Of a stretch of 64,000 bases of DNA, positions 13,578 to 27,500 are shown piece by piece. The position numbers and the translations under genes were made by a program. Where the stretch lies: the NCBI RefSeq assembly GCF_003254395.2, contig NC_037647.1:8015925-8079924 (forward strand), read 5' to 3'. The notes under the pieces were generated by a model. That model worked only from the letters and a program-made list of their open reading frames with translations, was not told where the DNA came from and did not search any database. The stretch is from Apis mellifera. Taxonomy: Eukaryota; Arthropoda; Insecta; Hymenoptera; Apidae. Position 1 is the stretch's first letter. Every line of letters begins with the position of its first letter.

Positions 13578-13640
13578 TTATTGATGAAATGCATTTTGCC
13601 GATAAGTAAGATACCTATTAAAAAGTTTTCGACATCAACG

Positions 13641-15327
13641 CCATCTCGCGTTTGGATTCACGAAGCTCCGACTCGTTACTAGCATAACATGATATGCAAG
13701 GAGGTATGCGAAGTCATAGAGAAGGAACGCAACATTGTGCGAAAAGGACAGAGAACATTTAAAATAACACCGCATGGAAAAATCATTAATTACTCGTTTT
13801 CTACTTAAAATTTCGATACATCTGAGGTCTCATTTTAAAGCTAGAATTCCAGGCAACTTTCTCATATCAATTTTAATACAAAATTGTCTTTATTTATTTA
13901 ATTATTAATAATTAATGCGTCATACGTTCTAATACATTGAGGGCGCCATATTGAAAATTCATTAATTACACGTTTTCTACTGAAAATTTCTGCACTTTTA
14001 AGCATGCATCTTGTAGCTACAATTATAGATAAGTTTCTCCTATCAATTTTAATGTAAAATTATTGTTAATTATTTAATTATTAATAATTAACACATCATA
14101 TGTTCTAACATGTTCTAATACATTAAAGACGCTATATTGAAAATTCATTAATTACTCGTTTTTTACTGAAAATGTTTGCACTTTTAAGCATGCATCTTAC
14201 AGCTAGAACTTCAGACAAGTTTCTTCTATCAATTTTAATGTAAACTTATTGTTAATTATTTAATTATTAATAATTAACGCATCATATGTTCTAACATATG
14301 TTCTAACATATTCTAATACATTAAAGATGCTATATTGAAAATTCATTAATTACTCGTTTTTTACTGAAAATTTTTGCACTTTTAAGCATGTATCTTATAG
14401 CTAGAACTTCAGACAAGTTTCTTTTATTAATTTTAATGTGAAATTCTTATTAATTATTTAATTATTAATTATTAACGTTCATATATTCTAACACGTTCAA
14501 GAGGTTATATTGAAAATTTATTGATTACTACGTTTTTCATTAAAAATTTCTGCACTTTTAAGCATGTATATTGTAGTCAGAACTTCAAATAAGTTTCTTC
14601 TATCAATTTTGATGTAAAATTCTTGTTAATTATTTAATTATTAACGATTCATATGTCATATGTAAATTAACGTTACCGACATGCAACACATTTTTTATTA
14701 ATTTCACATTATTATAAGATTTATTTCTAAATATCAATATATGTATCTTAAACGTTGTTTCCTTCTCTATATTCATGTATAATTTTTATTCATAATCTTC
14801 TTATTATTTAAATAAATAAATTAATTGTTTATGATTCGGTTACCGACGGGATATTTACGATCGCAACATTCTTTATAATAATTGCTAATAAATATTTAAT
14901 GATAAAGAATTTTACATTAAAATTGATATGAGAAAGTTGCCTGAAGTTTTAGCTATAAGATGCACGCTTAAAAATGCAGAAATTTTCAGTAGAAAACGTG
15001 TAATTAATGAATTTGCAATATGCTCGTTCAATGTATTAAAACGTATAACGCGTTAATTATTAATAATTAAATAAATAAAGTTAATTTCGTATTAAAATTG
15101 ATATGAGAAAGTTGGCTAGAGTTCTAGCTTTAAAATAAGACCTTAAATGTATCGAAATTTTAAGTAGAAAACGAGTAATTAATGATTTTTCCATGCGGCG
15201 TTAATTTAAATATTTTCTATCCTTTTTACACAATGTTGCGTTCCTTCTCTATAACTTCGCATACCTCCTTGCATGTCATGTTATGCTAGTAACGAGTACG
15301 AGCTTCGTGAATTCAAACGCGAGATGG
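13641..15327. mobile_element. Foldback-like non-autonomous element, copy 1
   Basis: The left arm starts CCATCTCGCGTTTGGATTC and is mirrored at the right end up to 15327. The arms match over several hundred bases: the ATTAATTACTCG...AAAATTTCGATAC block near 13783 pairs with its reverse complement near 15110-15190. The left half has about five degenerate subrepeats of about 180-200 bases, each with ATTAATTACTCGTTTT, a CACTTTTAAGCATGCATCTT-like box and an AATTATTAATAATTAA box, starting near 13783, 13961, 14147, 14345 and 14519. A non-palindromic centre lies at about 14640-14900. It resembles foldback or long-TIR MITE elements. The family is not identified. Confidence 0.75.
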
Positions 15328-15560
15328 CACCACTGATATTTTCTATTTATTATCTTTTCCTAATTTATCGATAAAATTTAAATTATCTTATCAATATTTT
15401 ATGAGAAAAATAAGTGCAACAATTTTATATTTAGTAATATTCGATAGTTTTTTTAAGAAATTTAAAAAGTAATGAATATATGCAAATTTTATTGTAATTA
15501 TTGATGAAATGCATTCTGCCGATAAGTAAAATACTTATCAAAAGGTTTTCGCCAGCAACG

Positions 15561-17052
15561 CCATCTCGCGTTTGGATTCACGAAGCTCGTACTCATTACT
15601 AGCATAACATGATATGCAAGGAGGTATATGAAGTCATAGAAAAAGAACGCAACATTGTGCGAGAAGGACAGGAAACATTTAAAATAACACCACATGGAAA
15701 AATCATTAATTATTCATTTTCTACTTAAAATTTCGATGCATTTAAGGTCTCATTTTAAAGTTAGAACTTCAGACAACTTTCCCATATCAATTTTAATACG
15801 AAAGTTTCTTTATTTATTTAATTATTAATAATTAATGCGTTATACGTTCTAATACATTGAAGACGCCATATTGCAAATTTATTAATTACTCATTTTTTAC
15901 TGAAAATTTTTCCACTTTGAAGCATGCATCTTATAGCTAAGACTTTAGGCAACTTTCTCATATCAATTTTAATGTAAAATTATTGTTAATTATTTAATTA
16001 TTAATAATTAACGCATCATATTGTCTAACATGTTCTAATATATTAAAGACGCTATATTGAAAATTCATTAATTACTCGTTTTTTATTGAAAATTTTTGCA
16101 CTTTTAAGCATGCATCTTATAGCTACAACTATAGACAAGCTTCTTATATATCAATTTTAATGTAAAATTATTCTTAATTATTTAATTATTAATTATTAAT
16201 GTTCATATATTTCTAACACGTTCAAGAGGTTATATTGAAAATTTATTGATTACTCGTTTTTCATTAAAAATTTCTGCACTTTTAAGCATGTATGTTGTAG
16301 CCAGAACTTTAAACAAGCTTCTTCTGTCAATTTTAATGTAAAATTCTTGTTAATTATTTAATTATTAACGATTCATATGTCATATGTAAATTATCGTTAT
16401 CGACATGCAACATATTTTTCATTAATTTCACATTATTGTAAGATTTATTTCTAAATACAAATATATGCATCTAGAATGTTGTTTCCTTCTCTATATTCAT
16501 GTATAGTTTTTATTCATAATTTTCTTCTTATTTAAATAAATAAATTAATTATTTATGTTTCGGTTACCGACGGGATATTTACGATCGCAACATTCTTTAT
16601 AATAATTGCTAATAATTATTTAATGATAAAGAATTTTATATTAAAATTGGTATAAGAAGCTTGTCTAAAGTTCTAGCTACAAGATGCATGCTTAAAAGTA
16701 GAGAAATTGTCAGTAAAAAACGAATAATTAATAAATTTTCAATATGGCGTCTTCAATGTATTAGAACGTATAACGCATTAATTATTAATAATTAAATAAA
16801 TAAAGAAACTTTCGTATTAAAATTGATATGGGAAAGTTGTCTGGAGTTCTAACTTTAAAATGAGACCTTAAATGCATCGAAATTTTAAGTAGAAAATGAA
16901 TAATTAATGATTTTTCCATGTGGTGTTATTTTAAATGTTTTTTGTCCTTCTCGCACAATGTTGCGTTCCTTCTCTATGACTTCGCAGAGCTCCTTGCATG
17001 TCATGTTATGCTAGTAACGAGTCGGAGCTTCGTGAATCCAAACGCGAGATGG
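15561..17052. mobile_element. Foldback-like non-autonomous element, copy 2
   Basis: This copy has the same outer arms, subrepeats and central spacer as copy 1. The centre (GGTTACCGACGGGATATTTA box near 16562, versus 14840 in copy 1) is the same. It is about 200 bases shorter because it has one fewer internal subrepeat on the left. It diverges from copy 1 by scattered substitutions, so the duplication is not recent. Confidence 0.75.
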
Positions 17053-17288
17053 CGCCACCAGTATTAAATTTTTCTATTTACTGTATTTTCCTAATTTATC
17101 GACAAAATTTAAATATTTTATCAATATTTTATAACAAAAATAAGTGCAATAATTTTATTTTTAGTCATATTTATTTGTTTTTTCTTTTAAATTTAAAAAG
17201 TAAAGAATGTATACTAATTTTAATTTTACTCTAATTATTGAAGAAATGCATTCTGCCGATACCTATCAAAAAGTTTTTGACATCAACG

Positions 17289-17520
17289 CCATCTCGCGTT
17301 TGAATTTACGAAGCTCTTATTTTAATTCATTAATTACTCATCTTCTACTGAAAATTTCTACACTTTTAAGCATGTATCTTGTAACTAGAACTTCAAGCAA
17401 GCTTCTTCTATCAATTTTAATGTAAATTCCTTGTTAGTTATTTAATTATTAACAATTAATACATCATATGTAAATTAACGTTACCGACATGCAACGCATT
17501 TTTCATTAATTTCACATTAT
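17289..17520. mobile_element. Foldback-like element, truncated copy 3
   Basis: It begins with the same CCATCTCGCGTTTG arm after the repeated 5' spacer, then jumps after about 35 bases to an inner subrepeat and ends in the central GTTACCGACATGCAAC region. The right half is missing. This is an internally deleted and 3'-truncated copy. Confidence 0.65.
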
Positions 17521-17950
17521 TATATATGTTATTAAAATAATAACAATTATACTATATAATAATGCAATAAATGGACAAATTCTTACAATAATTTATAGAA
17601 ATTCTTTCATATTTTTTGTTGTATCTTTTATAATACAAGTTTAAATTTAATTAATTTTAATATATGATTAAGATAAAATACGAGTGTCTTCTTTATTCTT
17701 TTTAGTATAAATCCATTATTATAATTATATCAATATAATTTTTTCCTTTTCCTGTAAAATGTATAGGAAAAATAAGGAAAAATATTACGATCTTCCCATC
17801 ATTTTTTTAGTTATTTTTTAAATCTTAGTGGTGAAACAAAATTTTTAATATTTAATGTTTTTTTAATGTTTATTAAAAAATATCAAAAAAAATAGAAAAA
17901 GATGTATAATTATAGAATTCAATATAAATTGATTTATTTGTTAAAAAAAG

Positions 17951-18007
<57 letters not shown>

Positions 18008-19524
18008 TCTGCAGAAAGAGAAAATAATTAAATTGCATATATTATAAAATATTTTCGAATCATAATTTATTATTTGTAATTTTTTGATTTTAATCATATA
18101 TAACCTCTTCTATTTCATTGTAAATATTTTATCTAGAAAGATTACCTGTTTTTTTTCTTTTAAATAAAAGATATTATAATGATGTTGTAATATATTTAAT
18201 GTTAATACAATTTGATTATTTTATTTTTTTATATATTCATAAAATATATTTAATACTTAAATATTGATTTTAAAAACTGTAGAAACTAATACTCAAGAAA
18301 TATAAAACATTATATTAATTACTTTATAAGATAGAAATGATTAAATGAAATAATTAAATTCTTGATTAAATTTTTTAAGATTAAAAAAAAGAAAAATTTT
18401 TATTACATACTTTTTACACATTTATTTTTTACAAAAATTGATTGATATTGATATTTAGATAATATTTTAGATTAATATTTTAGATAATATATATGCGATT
18501 AAAAAATAACAAATTTTTATAAAAACTTTTATTTTTTATTGATATATTTACTTTACATGAAATTTAATTTGAAAAGATAGCATATTTAATATGTAAAATA
18601 ATAAAATTTTTGTATAAATAAAATTAAATTATAAAAATTCTCTTGAATGAAATAGGTAATTTCAAAAATAAAAATTTAATGAAAATTTCGTAATATATTT
18701 AATGATTAAAATGTTTTTTTTTTATATTACATATTAAAAAGATTTCTCTTTATATTTTTTTGTACAGTTTTATATATTTTAAAATTTTATATTTTTATTA
18801 TGCTCAAACTTTGTACATTTTTTTTCAAGAAGAAATCGTCTTTAAATTTTTTCATTGCTTATAAATATATATTGAATTGCTTATATTGAGTAAGTACATA
18901 CATTTTTATTTTACAAAGTTATTTTTCTCTTTTCAATTTCTTTTATTTTCATTATAAAAAAAATTCGCAACTTTTTTTTAAACTAGAAAATATAGAAAAT
19001 ATTATCAATAAATGATATTAATATAAAAAAAAATTTTAGACATATTAATGAATATTTACACTTAATTTACATTGCCGATTCTATAATTTTTCTTCTATTA
19101 TATATACATTTAATGTTTTCTATTTACATGTGAAATACTTGTGCATCATTAATTTGTTTATTCATTTTCTACGTTTTTAAAAATCAAAAGTAGCTAAATA
19201 TGTATGACAGTTATTATATATACTATCACACATTCTATACTTGCTGTATACTTTTATACATTTGTATACATTTTTATATTTATAATCTATACTTTTGCTT
19301 CCTACAAACAATTCACCCTATACTTGTAAAACTATATGAATATAAAATAATTTTTACAAGTTATCAAAATACAATTTTTATAAGTTATCAAAATAATGTA
19401 TATGTACTATTATAGTCAAATACTTGTACAGCTAAAATTTTAAATCTTTGAATAATATGTTGATAGGCTATTTAAATATGATCTTTTTTTGTTACTTTCT
19501 TATAATAATGATGTATTTACAGTT
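17521..19524. other. Intergenic, no gene seen
   Basis: Very AT-rich sequence with a perfect (AT)n tract at about 17953-18003. Open frames at 17873-18097 and 19200-19633 are low-complexity. The right end probably contains the NAPRT 3' untranslated region. Confidence 0.5.
17953..18003. repeat. (AT)n microsatellite
   Basis: About 25 uninterrupted AT dinucleotides. Confidence 0.95.
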
Positions 19525-20706
19525 TCACGAAAGTTCACCAATGGGTGCGTGTTGTAACCATAAATCATGTATAAAATTATACAAATCATCACTAACAGCA
19601 ACCTGTATAAATTATTATAATTTTCAATTTTAACGAAATATTTTATAATTCAAAGTATTAAAACTCACTTTATATGGTGTAGGATTTAGATTTCTCTTGT
19701 GATCATTTCTAAGTGTTCTTAAAGACTCTTGGACTTTATTTCGTATTTCTTGTAATGTAAGTAAAGGTTGGCATAATTTACCATTTTTCCAATAAACCTA
19801 AGTATTTATAGAAAAATATTATAAATTATGATTATAGAAATTTATATTTTATTAATTTACCTTATGTAATGGCTCCACTCGCGTTGGAATAACATAAGCT
19901 CTTTTTGATTCTTGAAAAGGATGTCTACAAAGAACTTTATGTTTTACTTGTGGTATTTCTTCTGTTGATCTTTGTAAGAGATCAATTAAAGCACATCCAT
20001 CTGCTCCATATAATCTAAATGCAACTTTTTTACCAGGTATTGATATTTTACTAACATCATGACTGATTTTTATTCTAGGTTGATCATTAATTTCAACCAT
20101 TTTATAAACACAACCTAGTGCTGGTTGTCTTTGACATGTTACCAAATGTGTTCCAATTCCAAAACAATCAATCTTATGATTCTATAAAATCAATATTTTT
20201 TATAAAAATAAAAAAATTTATAATAAACTGAAATTGTATTTTTTTATATTGTATTTATCTACCTGTTCATTTAAACTTAGAATGGTCTCTTCATTGATGT
20301 CATTTGATGCACAGATTGTTAATTTCCCAAACCAAGGTATATTATATTTAATACCAATTCTTTCAAATAAATCTCTGGCGAAATTACTTTGATATGCTAA
20401 ATCGCCACTGTCGAGTCTTATACCAATTGCTTTATAACCCAAATCATTTAAAGCTAGTGCCACTGCACAAAAGTTTAGAAGACCACTCCTAAGTATAAAA
20501 TTTACTTATAAATTATACATATAAATTATCATTGTAATATAATAAAAAAATATTATCAATTATGCATGCATTAATATTATCATAGATTCTGAAACATAAT
20601 GTATATTTGTGTTTATTTTATTATATAAACACAAAACAAAATTATTGTAAAAATCTTTTATAAATTAAAATTTACTATGACATAAATATGAGATATATAT
20701 TAAAAA

Positions 20707-20737
<31 letters not shown>

Positions 20738-22112
20738 TAAAATTTTTATATAAGGTAAATATGAGATATATATTACATGCAAGTGATTGATATTAATTAT
20801 GATACAATAAAAAATCAAATAATCTATTAATAGATTTTATTAATATTCCGTTTATATTCTATTAATTTTTTATAATTTACATTTATATATATCTAAATTT
20901 TTACAATTAAAATTATCTTATTATTAATAAAATGCGAATCGGTTAATGGTTATTTTTTATATGGCTGAATTGGGAAGGGTGCTATATAAGGTCGTAATAC
21001 AAAATTCATCAAATTTTTTACAAAATGACTCACGATTTAAAATTTTTTATTATTATTTTATGAAAAAAATAAAAAAAAGATCTATAAATTTGCCCGCTTT
21101 ACAGAATGATTTTTTTTTTCATAAATTAATAAAATTAATATTAGAATAATTCTATACTTGAAATATAAAATATGTATTATTTTATACTTTTAACTCAAAA
21201 TTATTATCAAAATTATAAATAATAATATGTAACAAATTTAAAAGTCTAACAAAATAAAGATTAATAAAAATTCTATTAATATATATTATTCATGAATAAT
21301 ATTGAGTAATTATTTGGATTTGATAAAATATGATAAAAAAATGATAAAATATGATGATTTATTCTGCAAAGCAGACAAAATAAATAATATCGTACCTCAC
21401 ATAGAGCTCACCCAATTCGCCTTGACTTAAAAAGCCATTCTTGTGATGTGAAGTTGATTCTGATATAACCGGATCATTTCTGACACCATTTTGGGTATGT
21501 TTATTGGACCCATTTATTAGATGTTTATTCTTTACATTTAGGCTGACTATATATGCTTGTCTCTTGGCCGAAGATTCGATGCTATAAACACACTCTTGTT
21601 AGGCTATAGTGTGTATATATTTCATGCCTGCTTTGTGAATTTTTCATTAAAATTACACATTCATTTATATACATATCAAATGCAATTAACCATAGTTTTA
21701 GTTGAAAATAAAATTAATGATAAATTTCTAATATATTTTTAATATTTTACAACATATTTTATAAAATTTATCACTTAACTCTTATAACAAAGTTTTAAAA
21801 TTTTTTCAATTATCTTAGGAATACAGGAATAAATAATAGATTTTTTTTATATTTATATTTAGTTCTATATATTTTTACTATGTATTTCTTTCATTACTTC
21901 ACATCATGCATACTAAAAAAACACAAATTATATATTTAAATTAAATATTGTAAGCTTATAATTAACAATAAGTTCTATAAATAACTAAAAAGTGAAATTA
22001 AAAATGCAAAAAACATTAATAATGCTAATATATAGAAATCATACATCTATAAATAAAATTCTGAATATTTATATGTAAATAATCAAATATAAATAAAAAT
22101 ATTAACAAAATA

Positions 22113-22185
<73 letters not shown>

Positions 22186-24555
22186 GATATTAAAATATAT
22201 CTACTTCTACATATAAAATACAAAAAAAGTATCAAATATAAAAAAGCAAAATAAAAGAAAATAATTAATAATAAGCAAAATATCCTACCTTTCCACATCA
22301 TATGTGTCTACAAGAGCAAGAAATCGTTGTGGAAAAGCAATAGCATAACTAATTAAAGCAGCTAATTCTCCATTAGAAGCCTCAGAAACTAGTGCTCCTA
22401 TATCAGCTGCAATAGAATTTCGATGCTTGTAGGCTAATTCTAAAAGATCATAAACTTTTCCTGTTTCTTTATGTGCCAAAGTCTGAAAAGATTATAAAGA
22501 TTAAAGCGAAATAAAACTTTACTCAATTGAAATAAAATAAAAATATTAACTTACTTTTTCTCGTAAATCATCCAAAGTAATAAAAGATGTTATGTATGAA
22601 TGTGCATGTGTTCCACCTACAGGAATATTATAAAGTTTTCCTGCTAAAACATTACTTGTACCATCAAAACCACCTAAAAAATAAATAATTTTTTGAAATA
22701 TATTTAAAATTAAAAATTTTTTTTATTATAATTAATATAAACTAAAAAAAAAAAGAACTTTTATATATTTATTATTATTTATTACTTTATTTACTTCAAT
22801 TTTATTATACCTAAAAATGTGTATTTTAATATGATTTTTTCTAAAATTATGAAACATAACTATATGTATATATACAGATATATCTAAACTATTTTAAATT
22901 ATTTCTTATTAAGGTGGTACAAACTATTACCAAATGGTGCTTTATTGATTTTGATAAGAAATTGTAAAATGAAATGATGTTGAAGAAAAAATAATATTTT
23001 TTAATATAATGAAAAATATAATAAAAATAATATGATGTATTAAATTAATGCATAATATGTTAAATGAGACTTAAAAAAATATAGAATGAAATTGAGATTT
23101 AAAAAAAAATAAAAAGAAAATAAAAATACACAAAATATTTACCAATATAGCTATATTTAGAAGCGCTTAAACCACCATCAGGACCCTGAGCTCTTCGAAG
23201 ACCAAATTCTAGCAATGTTATATTTTTCCCAGCAGCCATGCGAAATCTGGCTGCATTAGTTGCCATTAAACTCGCATAGTTAACTAATGTTAACAATGTT
23301 GTTTCCAAAAGTTGTACCATTATTAATGGACCTTCTACTCTTAGTAATGGTATTCTGCATAACATATCAATTTGTATTGAGGTTTTAACTTATTAAGATT
23401 TCGTGTTTCATCAAATATGTAATGTTGATAAGCATTCGAACATTAACTCTAACTGCTGTCTTAAGAGCAAGAAAAAGTTTCCTAAATGATGACAATGATG
23501 ATGATGATTAACATAACTGAATATTATCTGCATGATACATGCAATTTCTAAACAATTTGTACTAACCTTGGGAAAACAACTGAACCTTCTTCTACAGCAT
23601 ATATTGTTACATCTTTTGGTGTTAAGTCTTTCAAATATTCAAAAAATCTTTCATCAATTGATGATGGCATTGTTGATTTTAAGTATTTTATATCTGTATA
23701 ATTTAATATTTTAATTGAAATTTTAAAATATAAAAAATTTTTTATATTTATGAATTTAAATTATTATATTATACTAATATAATATTTCAAAATAAATACA
23801 TACCACTTGAGGAATAATGAAATTTTTCTAAAAATTTAATACATTCTTCTAAACCAGCAAAAATTGTAAATTCTCCTTGAAAAGGATTTTTACGAAAGAA
23901 TAAATCAAATACAGCATAATCATTCATCTTTTCACTTTTCCAATAAGCATATGCCATTGTAATTTGGTATAAATCTAAAATTATAAAATCAATGTAAATA
24001 TATATTATTTCATATATTATTTACATATAAATAATGTTTTAATAAATTTATATAATTATAGATTATTTCAATGTACAATAATATGTACAATAAATAAACA
24101 TTAATTGTAATTACAAGTTTATTGAAATTATTAATTTTTTTGAAATATAATATAATATAATTTTATGCAAAATAATTCTATTTAGAAATAGTATTTTTAA
24201 AAATTAAAATTATTATATTAAAATTAAATAAAGAATATAGAAAAATAAAGATTAAATTATAACTTATTAAATAAAATATAATAAAAATTAAAAAATTTTC
24301 CTATAAATTATTGTATACAATTCATGTGGATTATATTTTACAATACCACGTGTTACATCATTACTTATATATAACATCTATTGAGTAAATAATAAAATAA
24401 TGTGACCGCGCGTATTTTGAGGTTACTTTCTTCATTGTTTTTACAATGATATGGATTGTAAAGAAATTCACATTGTAAATACCTGTTAAGAGTGGTTGCA
24501 CAACACAATTTTGACGCTTATTTTGACACCATAATTTATTCTCGTTATCTGACAT
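19525..24555 (-). CDS. NAPRT: Nicotinate phosphoribosyltransferase
   Basis: NAPRT makes nicotinate mononucleotide from nicotinate and PRPP with ATP, the first step of the Preiss-Handler NAD route, in the cytosol. Minus-strand exons: 24483-24555, 23804-23974, 23567-23693, 23143-23354, 22555-22673, 22289-22482, 20263-20488, 19861-20181, 19669-19797 and 19525-19602. They give 549 aa, close to vertebrate NAPRT (about 540). Family hallmarks: TDLYQITMAYAYWK near residue 25, FRKNPFQGEFTIFAG, the GGTHAHSY loop, RLDSGDLAYQS, the nucleotide-binding region CASNDINEETI, and GIGTHLVTCQRQPALGCVYK. All junctions are GT-AG and phase-consistent, and the stop is TGA at 19525-19527. An extra exon at 21396-21581 fits in phase between exons 6 and 7 and would give 611 aa. 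Confidence 0.97.
21396..21581 (-). other. NAPRT: In-frame 186-nt cassette exon of NAPRT
   Basis: This lies in the 1.8-kb intron between NAPRT exons 6 and 7. It has an acceptor (TTTATAG) and a donor (AG|GTACGA), is 62 codons long with no stop in the required frame, and enters and leaves in phase 2, so including or skipping it keeps NAPRT in frame. It is clearly GC-richer than the flanking intron. The encoded insert, beginning SIESSAKRQAYIV and ending GELGELYVR, is hydrophilic, rich in Asn, Ser and His, and sits just before the conserved SGLLNFCAVALAL segment. Confidence 0.75.
22111..22187. repeat. Imperfect (TA)n microsatellite in a NAPRT intron
   Basis: TA dinucleotides interrupted by TG and GT steps, within the intron between exons 6 and 7. 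Confidence 0.9.
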
Positions 24556-27500
24556 TTTTTTTTTAAATTTTTGCAGTCTGACTTAAAATATTGTAATTGA
24601 AAAAAAAAAGAAAAGATAATTATAGGATAGTTTTTCCCTCAATAATACTGAATGCTCACTGAACGACAATCGGTCAAGCGTTGTTACCGACGAACTAACA
24701 TATTTCGACAGTGAACTTCGTATTATACACTCTGTATATTCTCAGAATCGATAAGAACGTTTGAAGGACGTTACGAACGACGCAACTTGTATTTCGCCAT
24801 TTCCACCAATAGAAAAAGCTCTTCTTAAGAAATTACTAGGTATTGGATTGTCACATTAGTTTAAGCACATAAACACATAGAAAACGTTATAAATTTATTC
24901 TACGCCATGATTGAATCTTTTCTGTTTTTTTCCTTCATTCTCTCTTCACTGTATGCATTACAATTACATCAATTTGTTTATTAAAGATTCAAACGAAGGA
25001 AGATCATCTTAGAGAAAGAACAAGTATGCAAAAATGAAACATCATTTATAAAACTTTATTTAATTGAATTTAAAAGTATCATATCTATGTCATGATTATT
25101 AATTAATAATTAGCTATTAAAGATATGTAATACTATAGGATGAATTATAAGAGTATTTGCCCAGTCTGACTTAACCGCTTTTCAATACTACTGAATACTA
25201 CTAAAGTCAAGCATAGCAAGATACAGAACTTGTTAAATACTAAATTAATATTTTATCTATATTAAATCATTTTTAAATTCGTTATATTTTCGGTAATATA
25301 ATATTCTTATAAATATAAGAGATACCAAGTTATGTAATTAAGAAGTATAACATTTTTATTCAATAATAATGCTATGTAATAACAAAAATTACTATATTAT
25401 CATTATTAATAATAATCATACATTATTACATTAATTATCAATTAATTATACTTATTTTTATTTTTTATTTTTCATTTGCGAAAATAAATCACTATAAACA
25501 TAATTTATTTTAAAAATATTCTCTCATTTAAAAGAAAATAAATACATGTTGATTAATATCAATACTTAATTCATAAGTTTGAATTATTATTTTGATTTCT
25601 CTTATTTGCTGAACTAGATAAAATTATAAAACTAATTGCATCGTTTTTAGAAGTAGAGAAAGAAGGAAGATACAATTATCTTTTTTTTTTTTTATTATCA
25701 ATTTGTTCTTTTTGCACTATCTTATTATTTCAAAGATAAAATCGCATTACTATGTCACGGAAAGTATAATTATAGAACGAGACTCATGGCAATTGGGGAA
25801 TCCTTCGATTAAACACATATCGTTAGGGGCAACATGTTCGTATACAATGACCTTGTTGTAATTGTACAGCATTGCAGTTCATTCTTTGACGGAAAACTTT
25901 TTTTTTTAAATATCGAAAATTAATATGTAAGTTTGAAACGTTTTGATTGTACATAATTTTATATATATTATGATATAATTTAAATTTTTTTTTTCGTATC
26001 CGTTAATTTAACTTCCATTAGATCAACATGGAAGTTAATACAATATGATATTTATCATTTATTTCTCCAATACTAATTTTCTTAAATTAAATTCATAAAC
26101 TATTTCCCGATATTAATCAAATAAATATTTATAAAATAACGAATATTAAATTAATATATTCTATTTTTTCAAACGTGTTATGATCTATTTTATTTAGAAC
26201 AAATTTTTTTCAATAGAAATCATGTTAAATAATTATTGATTAATTTTTTTACAAAAATCTTACAAAAATTGTGATCTATAAATTAAATTTTCATAAGATA
26301 AAAGATTATTAAAGTAATGTTAATTGATAATTTATTATATAAACTAATTGTATTCTATCGATTTGAATAATTTCGATATATATAATAAACATTATGATAA
26401 AAAAAAATGATAAATGATGTTATGATAAATGGCGCAATTACAGAAAAGAAAAAATTTTGTAATATTTTTATAGTATTAAAAATTTTTTATTACATATAAA
26501 TATTTATGTAGAATCGAACAAGCAGAAAACTTTTTCAATGACTTGTATACATGATGATATTTATAATCAGAGTTATTCATTTTTTCTATCTTGATTTAGA
26601 AATGAAAATAGTAAACAAATTTGAAGTAAACAACTTTAACATATTTAACTCATGTTAACACGATTTGCATAAGCCATAGATAGTTTAATTAGATAGTTTA
26701 ATTAAGATAGTTTAATTATTGTTATTAATATAAATTGTATTTAATATAAATTTTATTGATACTAAATCTAATTATTCTCTTTTTATCATTGTGTACATTT
26801 TATATTTACATCTTTTTAATTATTTTAATCCTTGAAATAATTTTCTATTTAAATTGAAAATCAAGAAATAAATTTGAAATAATTTTTAAAATAATTTAAA
26901 ATAATTTTTTTTCAAATAATTTTAATTTAAAATTGAAACTAAGTTCTAGACTTTCGGTATGATTAAAACGAATTTGAAAGAAAAATTAATAACAATATTA
27001 TTATATATATTATATATATATTATACATAAATACTTTTGTTATATTATGTGTATTATATGTTGTAATTCTTTTTATCATTTCATATATGTGTATCAAATT
27101 CAAATTATATTTGGTAGCCATATAAATATGTATTATAAAATTATATATTTATCTGAAAAATATAAAACACCAGTTAATTGAAGATTCCTGAGATAATTTC
27201 AAGTAATATTTTTCTTTATAAAAATTTTTGTTATGCTTTGTTGAAAAATTAATCAAGCCACGACGATAGTATTGGGTAATGCCGCTAATCAAGTACGAAT
27301 AAGTTCAAATAAAATGTCAAAAAATATACATATATAATATTTTTTATGTATATTTTTATGTATATTTTTATATTATGTTTGAATATAACAAATATTTTTT
27401 CAAAAAATTACATTGAATTGTTTTCAATATTATTCAAGAACAATGAATAAAACAATGAAAAAATAATTATTATTCGTATAGGATTCTTTCCATCCTTTAC

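Larger units (their letters stand above)
13578..17520. repeat. Tandem array of foldback-like elements, two full copies and one truncated
   Basis: The segment starting near 13578 (GATGAAATGCATT...GCCGATAAG) recurs near 15494 and 17235, giving a period of about 1.7-1.9 kb. Each unit consists of a palindromic element whose outer arms begin CCATCTCGCG and end CGCGAGATGG, plus a spacer of about 230 bases that is itself repeated between copies. The third unit is cut down to about 290 bases. No transposase-like open frame is present in the array. Confidence 0.85.

Noticed and set aside
13641..17052. CRISPR-like array
   Set aside because: The repeats are degenerate, long, partly inverted and in a eukaryotic genome; there are no regular unique spacers.
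16998..17425. Open frames inside the foldback array
   Set aside because: They arise from repeat arms and AT-rich spacer, differ between copies, and show no transposase motif.
17873..18097. Open frame encoding Tyr-Ile repeats
   Set aside because: It is a translation of the (AT)n microsatellite. The same applies to frames at 22083-22301, 47288-47560 and 53087-53501.
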